From assembly GCA_964519665.1 (NCBI GenBank), contig CAZFIV010000006.1:1-64000 (forward strand): 64,000 bases of DNA. The letters are read 5' to 3'. Positions 53,243 to 60,700 of this stretch are shown here, one piece after another (the stretch's first letter is position 1; the number at the start of each line of letters is the position of its first letter). The notes below the pieces were generated by a model that saw only the letters and a list, made by a program, of their open reading frames with translations, did no database searches and was not told the DNA's origin. The position numbers and the translations under genes were made by a program. This DNA is from JANQQN01 sp964519665 (lineage in GTDB: Bacteria; Myxococcota; Kuafuiibacteriia; Kuafuiibacteriales; Kuafuiibacteriaceae).

Positions 53243-54109
53243 ATGCGCCTGCGCGAGATCCTGAACTTCTTCATTCATCTGCGCCTTCACTACCAGCTGC
53301 TGATCCTGCCGGGCGGCTACCTCCTGGGAAGCCTGTATAGTCGGGAGATCGACTGGAACGGATTCGTGATCCAGTTCTTCAACGTGCACGTTTTCCTCAA
53401 CGGAGGGGTCACCGCGTACAACAGCTACTGGGATAAGGATGAGGGCCCGATCGGCGGCCTCAAGGCGCCGCCACCGATGACCGCCTGGATGCATCCGGCC
53501 TCCCTTTTGGTCCAGGCCATCGGCCTTCCCCTTGCCTGGACGGAGGGACCCACTTTCGTCGGTCTGTACGTCACCACCATGGCGCTCTCGATCGCCTACA
53601 GCTGGCCGGGCATGCGGTGGAAAGGTCACCCGCTGCTATCCCTAGTGGCGGTCGGGATCGGCACGGGCACGAACACCTTCCTTATGGGGTACCTGGCGGC
53701 CGGTGGGCCGGGCCTCACCCCTGTCATGGTCGCGGCCGCGGTGGGTGTGATGCTGCTGTTGCTCAGCCTTTACCCGGTGTCTCAGGTTTTTCAGATCGAG
53801 GAAGACTCGGCCCGCGGGGATACCACATTCGCCACCGCGTACGGGCTTGTGGGCGTCAAACGCTGGTTCGCGGTCGCCTACCCGGTGGGGCTGGGGCTGG
53901 CGGCTTCGTGCCTGTACCCGGCTCGGCCGGGCGTCGCGATCGCGCTCGGGGTGGTCGGCCTCGTCGGATACGGCCTCAATCTCGTGCAGCTTCGCGCGCT
54001 CACCGGAGCCTCCGAGGAGTACGAGCAGGTCATGCGATTGAAGTACGGAGCATCGCTTTCATTCGTAGCGTTCCTTGTGGCGTGCCTGGTTTTGATCTCG
54101 TTTTTCTGA
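53243..54109 (+). CDS. UbiA family prenyltransferase
   Basis: A 288-residue multi-spanning membrane protein with the first Asp-rich motif NSYWDKDEGPIGG (NxxxD type) and the second EEDSARGDTTFATAYG. Helices are spread over the sequence. UbiA enzymes transfer a prenyl group to an aromatic or other acceptor, for quinone, haem, chlorophyll or archaeal lipid type pathways. Acceptor and pathway cannot be told; no quinone or haem genes adjoin. It starts at ATG 53243 after a tagggcg purine stretch. Confidence 0.88.
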   Translation: MRLREILNFFIHLRLHYQLLILPGGYLLGSLYSREIDWNGFVIQFFNVHVFLNGGVTAYNSYWDKDEGPIGGLKAPPPMTAWMHPASLLVQAIGLPLAWTEGPTFVGLYVTTMALSIAYSWPGMRWKGHPLLSLVAVGIGTGTNTFLMGYLAAGGPGLTPVMVAAAVGVMLLLLSLYPVSQVFQIEEDSARGDTTFATAYGLVGVKRWFAVAYPVGLGLAASCLYPARPGVAIALGVVGLVGYGLNLVQLRALTGASEEYEQVMRLKYGASLSFVAFLVACLVLISFF

Positions 54110-54764
54110 GGGTTAGACCCAGGTGCAACTCACCTGCGATTCACAGGGCGTAAAGCAACTGACTGACGGCGCGGTGAAACGTCCGGCGGATCGCATATCA
54201 CCCTCGAGGCACGCGGCAGGTCGTGCTGCGTCGAAACGATCGGAAGAGCGGATCTCTTAGAGCTGACTTAAGCGACGTTCAAACGAAATGGGGCTTGCGT
54301 CGAACAGGTTTGCGGTTTTCGCAAGAAGTCGCGGGATTCCGCGCCGAAAAATCACGCATCCTCCTTCCGTATGAATCGATTTTCATTAAACTTTCGAACA
54401 CTTAGTTCGATGTAGGCACTCTGCCGGCATCGTGGGTGCTGTACCGCGTCAACCAGGCTCGGCACACGCGCGGGGGGCGCTGGGCGTCGGCGCGATATCA
54501 GCGGATCGGTCGATAGGGCTAATATGTGACGGTACGATGACGACGGATGGCTGCCCCACCGACCCGCGATCTCGACTTGTCAGTGAAACAAACAACTTAC
54601 AGAGCTGTATCCACAGCGGTGGATAAACTGTGAATTGTGGCGACCGTGGCGGCAACTATCCTTTTCCGAGCGCCACTTCTAGTCTAGATTACCCTAATCC
54701 TGCTCTGACGACCGCCCGATGGCCATCGGCCGACGGTCTATCAGAGACGCCCGATCATACGCCT
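54110..54764. other. Long AT-rich convergent gap
   Basis: 655 bases between convergent genes. The part near 54260-54420 is AT-rich, with a cgaac...gttcg hairpin at about 54394-54408. Near 54607-54626 lie two opposing DnaA-box-like words. I see no convincing gene or known repeat family. Confidence 0.5.
54607..54626. promoter_or_regulatory. Two opposed DnaA-box-like sites
   Basis: gtatccaca (54607-54615) and ggtggataa (54618-54626, complement ttatccacc) each match the DnaA box ttatccaca at 8 of 9 positions. They also form a 7-bp hairpin. Two sites alone do not make an origin. Confidence 0.35.
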
Positions 54765-56573
54765 TCACACCTGGAAGCCGCTGCGCTCGAGCACCTGCTT
54801 CATCTGGTTCGGGTCAACCGCCTTTCGAACCGCCTCCGCCGGGTCGACCAGGTCGTCTCTCACCAGCTGCAACATATGGTCGGTTTGGGTCTGCATCCCG
54901 ATCCCGCGGTTGGTCTGCATGATCGACGCGATCTGGAAGGTCTTCCCTTCGCGGATCAGATTGGCGACCGCGTGGTTGACCACCAGAATCTCCATACAAG
55001 CCACGCGACCGCCGCCCTTGCGCTTACACAGGGTTTGCGCCACGACGCCCCGTAACGATTCGGAGAGCATCACCCGGATCTGGGCCTGATGGTCGGTCGG
55101 AAACTGATCGATCATGCGGTCGACGGTCGATGCGGCGGTGTTGGTGTGAAGCGTCCCCAGCACGAGGTGGCCTGTTTCGGCGGTCTCAATGGCGATATGG
55201 ACGGTCTCGAGGTCGCGCAGCTCGCCGACGAGCACGATGTCTGGGTCTTCGCGAAGGGCCGCTCGCAGCGCCGCCGAGAACGACCTGGTGTGGCTGTGAA
55301 CCTCACGCTGATTGACCAGACAGTTGATGCTCTGGTGCACGAACTCCACCGGGTCTTCGATGGTGATGATGTGGTCGTGCCGGCTCTTATTGATCAGGTC
55401 GACCATCGCCGCGAGCGTGGTGCTCTTGCCAGACCCGGTCGGTCCGGTCACGACCACCAACCCTTTCGGCAACTCGCACATCGCGCGGATCGCCGGCGGA
55501 AGATTGAGCTGGTCGGCGGTCAGCACTTGGCTGGGGATCGTCCGCATGACCGCCCCGACGCCGTTTCGGTCACGGAACCAGTTCATGCGAAAGCGCGCGA
55601 CCCCGCAAATCTCATGGGCGAAGTCGGCGTCGTTGACCTCTCGGAACGTGCTCTGGGCCTTTTCGTGGGCAACCTCGGCCACCCAGCCTTCGATCTGCGC
55701 ACTGGTGAGCGGATCGGGCCACTGACTCATGAACGAGATGTCGCCGTCCTTTCGAATGCGCGGCCGCTCCCCGCTCGTGAGGTGCAGGTCGGACCCGCCA
55801 GCGTCCACGAGGTCCCGAAGGACACGGTTGATGGCGGGTTCGTCAGCCGCCACCTGCACATCGGACCGCGACCGCCTTGGCTCGAGAGGCGGCGTCGCGA
55901 CCTCCGGCTCGGGAGGCGGCGTTGCGACAACCGGCTCGGGAGGCGGCGTTGCGACAACCGGCTCGGGAGGCGGCATCGCACGAAGCGGCTCGGGCAGGGG
56001 CGCGGCGCGAGCCAACTCGGGTAGAGGCGTCGCCAAAGCCGGCCCGGTCGCAGAGACGGAGTTCGATGAGCGTACGAGGGAGGGCGCCGCTTCTGTCGCG
56101 CCTCCACCGAACGAGTCCTCCATGCTCCGATTCACCTCGGCGACGATGTCTACGGCCGACTCGGAGAAGTAGCGGGTGATATCGAGCGGCCCATCGTCAT
56201 CTTGAGCGCTCCGGGACGGCGGCGAACAGACTCGCATCACGTCATCGTTCGCCGCCGCCGCCGGTAAAACGATCGCCATCATCCGATCTCCGCGCGTGGT
56301 TGCCGTCACCCGCACTCGTCCGGCCGGCGCATCGTAGAGAAAGCGAGTCTCGCCTTCCTTGCCCAGGTCCGGGGCGACCGAGCCGGCGATCGGCGCCAGC
56401 AGCTTCATGATTTGGTCGGTCCGCACATCTCGGTCGAGGATGACTCGCTCCTGGGCGCCGGTTCGAATCCGAACCGGCGTCCCCGTGCCGAACACCAACG
56501 TGTCGGCTGACTTGCGAAACATGGCTTCGATGAAACGGTCGATGCGATAGCCCACGCCCAACAGTGATACCAT
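54765..56573 (-). CDS. PilT-like type IV pilus retraction ATPase with duplicated N-domain
   Basis: Start placed at ATG 56573; an in-frame start at 56696 exists but overlaps the divergent gene. 602 residues. The C-terminal ~370 residues are PilT: ASDLHL-type opening (GGSDLHLTSGERPRIRKDG), Walker A GPTGSGKSTTLAAM, Asp box ITIEDPVEF, Walker B DPDIVLVGELRDLET, His box HLVLGTLHTNTAASTVDRM. The N-terminal ~180 residues (YRIDRFIEAMFRKSADTLVFGTGTPVRIRTG) look like a diverged second copy of the PilT N-domain. A Pro-rich repeat linker joins the two. It should power pilus retraction or a related machine. Confidence 0.93.
   Translation of the reverse strand: MVSLLGVGYRIDRFIEAMFRKSADTLVFGTGTPVRIRTGAQERVILDRDVRTDQIMKLLAPIAGSVAPDLGKEGETRFLYDAPAGRVRVTATTRGDRMMAIVLPAAAANDDVMRVCSPPSRSAQDDDGPLDITRYFSESAVDIVAEVNRSMEDSFGGGATEAAPSLVRSSNSVSATGPALATPLPELARAAPLPEPLRAMPPPEPVVATPPPEPVVATPPPEPEVATPPLEPRRSRSDVQVAADEPAINRVLRDLVDAGGSDLHLTSGERPRIRKDGDISFMSQWPDPLTSAQIEGWVAEVAHEKAQSTFREVNDADFAHEICGVARFRMNWFRDRNGVGAVMRTIPSQVLTADQLNLPPAIRAMCELPKGLVVVTGPTGSGKSTTLAAMVDLINKSRHDHIITIEDPVEFVHQSINCLVNQREVHSHTRSFSAALRAALREDPDIVLVGELRDLETVHIAIETAETGHLVLGTLHTNTAASTVDRMIDQFPTDHQAQIRVMLSESLRGVVAQTLCKRKGGGRVACMEILVVNHAVANLIREGKTFQIASIMQTNRGIGMQTQTDHMLQLVRDDLVDPAEAVRKAVDPNQMKQVLERSGFQV
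55867..56001 (-). repeat. 27-bp tandem repeats coding for a Pro-rich linker
   Basis: Five 27-base units end in ggcggc: copies at 55921-55947 and 55948-55974 are identical, 55894-55920 nearly so, and the outer two (55867-55893, 55975-56001) are degenerate. They encode Pro-Pro-Pro-Glu-Pro-Val-Val-Ala-Thr in the linker of the PilT-like protein. Confidence 0.9.
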
Positions 56574-56584
56574 CTGCGACCGGG

Positions 56585-57457
56585 ATGGACGTGCATCTGG
56601 TTGATGGAACGTACGAGCTGTTTCGTTCGTACTACGGTGCGCCGAGCGCCCTCGCTCCCGACGGACGTGAAGTGGGGGCGATTCGCGGTTTGGCACGCTC
56701 GCTGCTCAGTTTGACGACTCAGGAAGACGCAACTCACATTGCGATTGCGTTTGATACAGTGATCGAGTCGTTTCGAAATGAGCTGTTCGCCGGGTACAAA
56801 ACCGGCGATGGAATCGATCCCAAACTATGGGAACAATTCCCCATCGCCGAGCGGATGGCCAAAGCGCTGGGATTCGTCGTTTGGTCGATGATCGACTTCG
56901 AAGCCGACGACGCGCTGGCGACGGCCGCGAACATGTTCGCCGATCGGGAGGATGTCGAGCGGATCTATCTGTGCTCGCCCGACAAAGATCTCATGCAGTG
57001 CGTTCGTGGTACGCGCATCGTAAGCCGCGACCGGCGACGCAAACAAACGATCGACGAAGCAGGCGTCGTCGAGAAGTTCGGCGTGCCGCCAGCTTCGATC
57101 CCGGACTACTTAGCGTTGGTCGGTGACAGCGCCGACGGTATCCCCGGCATCCCGAGATGGGGTGCGAAGTCGTCCGCCCAGGTGCTGTCAGAATACGGCC
57201 ATCTCGATCGAATTCCGCGTCACGCGAAGGACTGGAAGGTCAAGATTCGAGGGGCAAAGACGCTGGCCACCAACCTCGCGGCGGCCGAAGCCGATGCCCT
57301 GCTCTATCGTCGACTCGCTACTTTGCGAACCGATGTCCCCTTGACCGATTCGCTGGAAGACCTCGAGTGGCGGGGCGCCGACCGTTCGACGCTCACCGCG
57401 TTGGGCGACGAGCTCGGTGACCGGCGGTTGGTTGAGCGGGTGCCCCGGTGGCGCTGA
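56585..57457 (+). CDS. Stand-alone 5'-3' exonuclease/flap endonuclease-like protein
   Basis: About 290 residues from ATG 56585; an earlier GTG at 56564 is possible. It has the PIN-like metal-site pattern of the DNA polymerase I 5' nuclease: VDGTYELFRSYYG at the start, IAFDTVIESFRNELFAGYKTGD, WSMIDFEADDALATAA, LCSPDKDLMQCV, and the helix-hairpin-helix LVGDSADGIPGIPRWGAKSSAQVL. It would cut flaps or RNA primers. It starts only 11 bases from the divergent PilT-like gene, with no clear ribosome site on either side. Confidence 0.9.
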   Translation: MDVHLVDGTYELFRSYYGAPSALAPDGREVGAIRGLARSLLSLTTQEDATHIAIAFDTVIESFRNELFAGYKTGDGIDPKLWEQFPIAERMAKALGFVVWSMIDFEADDALATAANMFADREDVERIYLCSPDKDLMQCVRGTRIVSRDRRRKQTIDEAGVVEKFGVPPASIPDYLALVGDSADGIPGIPRWGAKSSAQVLSEYGHLDRIPRHAKDWKVKIRGAKTLATNLAAAEADALLYRRLATLRTDVPLTDSLEDLEWRGADRSTLTALGDELGDRRLVERVPRWR

Positions 57458-57790
57458 CCGACCTGCACGCGGGTCGCCGAACGCGATCAGTGGTTGGATG
57501 AACGTCCACCATCGACAGATCGGCGCTCGTGGGTCCACCGTAACTCGATAGTTATACCGAACGCCCGACGTCCACGACATCCGGCGACTGCTTAGTCGAT
57601 CGGCGTACCGCCAAATGCGATACTGGACGCCTGTCGTCAACGTGAACTGCGCAGATTACGCGCTGCGTTGAGGGGTCGACTTCCGATCCGTCGGAGTTAG
57701 TTGCTCTCGGGCACGAGTATGCCTAGCATCGCTCCGCTACGCCATTCGATCCATCGAGTAATCACCGAGTACAGAACACGGGAGTCATAC
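57458..57790. other. Gap upstream of the carboxylase gene
   Basis: 333 bases. Its right half may hold the promoter of the carboxylase gene. A reverse 150-codon frame crossing it looks like a shadow. I see no other element. Confidence 0.5.
57701..57729 (+). promoter_or_regulatory. Possible sigma-70-type promoter of the carboxylase gene
   Basis: ttgctc (57701-57706) and tagcat (57724-57729) are spaced by 17 bases, about 60 bases before the carboxylase ATG. Each matches the consensus only partly. Confidence 0.3.
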
Positions 57791-60700
57791 ATGGAGCTCG
57801 CTTTTCGACGCATCGCCATCGTGAACCGCGGAGAACCTGCGATGCGGCTACTTCACGCCGTGCGTGAACTCAACCAGCAACATGGCTGGCACATCCAGAC
57901 CATTGCTCTTTACACGGACCCGGATCGCCGGGCCATGTTCGTGCGGGAAGCGGACGACCGACATTACCTTGGCGAGGCGACTTTCATCGATCCAGCCGAC
58001 CAGCAGCGTAAGAGCACCTACCTTAACTACGAACGGCTGAAGCAAGCCCTCATCGAGACCCGCGCCGACGCAGTGTGGGTAGGCTGGGGCTTCGTCGCCG
58101 AGCATGCAGCGTTCGTCGAGCTATGCGACTCGCTGGGCATCAACTTCATCGGCCCCAGCGCCGCCGTCATGCACAAGATGGGCGACAAGATCGCCTCGAA
58201 GCGAATCGCGGAATCCGCCAACGTCCCGGTGACGCCTTGGAGCAAGGGCCCGGTGGAGTCGGTGGAGGAAGCTCGACGCGTCTGTGACGAGCTCGGTTAT
58301 CCGGTCATGGTCAAGGCCAGCGCCGGTGGCGGCGGACGCGGCATCCGTCGGGTCAAGACCCCCGAAGACCTCGCTGAGCGCTTCGAGAGCGCGAAGAGCG
58401 AGGCGCTCAAGGCGTTCGGCGACGGCACCGTGTTCATCGAGACGATGGTCGTCGGCGCCCGACACATCGAGGTACAGGTCGTGGCCGACAAGCACGGGAC
58501 CGCGTGGGCCGTCGGCGTCCGCGACTGCACGGTGCAACGCCGCAATCAGAAAGTCATTGAAGAAGCACCTTCGCCCGCGCTGACCGAGGAAGAAGACGAG
58601 GAAGTGCGCACCGCGGCGGCCCGTCTGGCCTCGCAAGCCGGATATTATAACGCCGGTACCGTCGAGTGTCTCTTCGATCCGAACACTCGACAGTTCTTTT
58701 TCATGGAGATGAATACGCGGCTGCAGGTGGAGCACCCGGTGACCGAGCAGACCACCGGCCTCGATCTGGTCAAAATGCAGCTGCACGTCGCCTCCGGCGG
58801 TCGGCTCGAAGGCGATCCGCCGCCGAGGCTCGGCCACGCGATCGAAGTCCGCCTGAACGCCGAAGATCCCGACAACGCCTTCGCACCTGCTCCCGGCCGG
58901 GTCGAGTTGTTCGACGTGCCCATCGGTCCGGGCATCCGGGTCGACTCCGGCGTCAGTCAGGGCGACGTCGTGCCTCCGGACTTCGACTCCATGATCGCCA
59001 AGATCATTGCGCACGGGCGAGACCGCGGAGAGGCCATGGGCCGCTTGCGCCGCGCCCTTCTCGAGAGCTCGATCGTCATCCGCGGTGGTAGCAGCAACAA
59101 GGCCTTCCTGCTGGAGCTCCTGTCGCATCCCGCCGTGGTGGCCAGCGAGTACGACATCGGCTGGTTGGATCGGCTCACCGAGGACGGTCGGCCCACCCAC
59201 CGCCCCCTCGCCGACATCGCCCTCATACGCGCCGGGATCGAAGTCTACGAGCAGGAGCTAACCGCCGACACCGGCCGGTTCTTCGCCGGCGCCGCCCGGG
59301 GCCGGCCAGTGGTGGAGTCTCAGGTCGGTCACGCCGTCGAGTTGGCCTACGGAGGACAACGATACGAGCTCTCGGTGTTCAAGCTCGCGCCGGCCAAATA
59401 CCGTGTACGAGTCGATACCCGGTCCATCGAAGTCCACCTGGACGCTATCGGCGACTTCGCCGGCTTCCTGACGGTCGCGGGCATGCGGTACCGAGTGCTC
59501 GCGGTCGTCGATGGGCCAACCCACCTGGTCGAGGTTGAAGGCATGCCGTACCGCATCTCCCTCGACGAAGGTGGCATGCTGCGCGCGCCGTCGCCGGCCA
59601 TCGTGCTGTCCATTCGCGTCGAGCCGGGTCAGGTCGTCCAAGCCGGCGACCCGCTGCTGACCCTCGAGGCCATGAAGATGGAGATGGTCATCAGCGCGCC
59701 GTTCGACGGACGCGTGCGCACTGTCGAGGTGCTCAAGAGCCAGCAGGTGGCCCCCGGCGCACCTCTGGTGATGGTCGATCCGGAAGGCGAATCGAATACT
59801 CAAAATACCTCTGAACGCGTGGTGTTTCGAGGCGACCTGGAGTACGCCGAGCAGTCGACGGCCCACGACCAGTGCCGCCAACTGTTGACCGACATCGAGC
59901 GCCTGTTGCTCGGCTACGACGTCGATGCCTCCACGGCCAAGCAGGTCCGCACCCGCCGCGCGGCGATCTGCGGGCAGCTGCCGCCCGACGATCGCGACCT
60001 GTTCGCCGAGGAAAACCGATTGCTGCGGGTCTTCGCGGACTTACTGCCTCTATTCAAGAGTGAATCCGGCGACGACCTCGTCACCGCGGAGGAGTACCTT
60101 CAGACTTATCTGCGCTCCATCGAAGCGCGCGGCGACCGGCTGCCCAGCACGTTCGTCGACAAGCTATCCGCAGCGCTGTCGCACTACGGCATCGACGACC
60201 TGACGCGGTCTCGACAGCTGGAAGAGGCATTGTTCTTCCTGTACAAAGCGCGCGGTCGACTGGGGCTCAGCGCCGAGGTGGTCTTCGACCTGCTGGAGCG
60301 TCGACTTCAGCACGCTGAGGCGATCCGCCCGCTGGCCACGCCGGAGCTCCGCTCACTCCTAGAGGGGCTGGTCGAGGAGACCCACAGCCGGTTCCCTTCA
60401 TTGAACGACCTCGCTCGGGAGCTTCGGTACGTGCTGTATGACCGTCCACGGTTCGAACAGGCGCGCTCCGAGCTGTACGGCCGGATGCTCGAGCGCCTCG
60501 ACGAGCTCACGAAAGCACAGCTGGCTGATGACGACGCGACGAGGCAGCAACAGCTGGCCGAGCTGGTCGAGTGCCCTCAGCCGCTCGTACCGCTGCTGGC
60601 ACCGAGTCTCGCCGAAGTCGGCGCTGGTCGGCGCCTGGCCGCGGAGGTCCTCCTTCGGCGTTACTATCGGACCCGAGGCATCGAGCGCGTCCAGGTCGTG

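Noticed and set aside
55867..56001. Regular repeats that might suggest a CRISPR array
   Set aside because: The units are contiguous, 27 bases long, without spacers, and lie in frame within a coding linker.
56457..56478. Perfect 9-bp hairpin containing ggttcgaatcc, reminiscent of a tRNA T-arm
   Set aside because: It lies inside the PilT-like coding sequence, and no acceptor, D or anticodon arms can be built around it.
58121..59200. 359-codon reverse frame inside the carboxylase gene
   Set aside because: It is a shadow of the biotin carboxylase domain with no recognisable motif.
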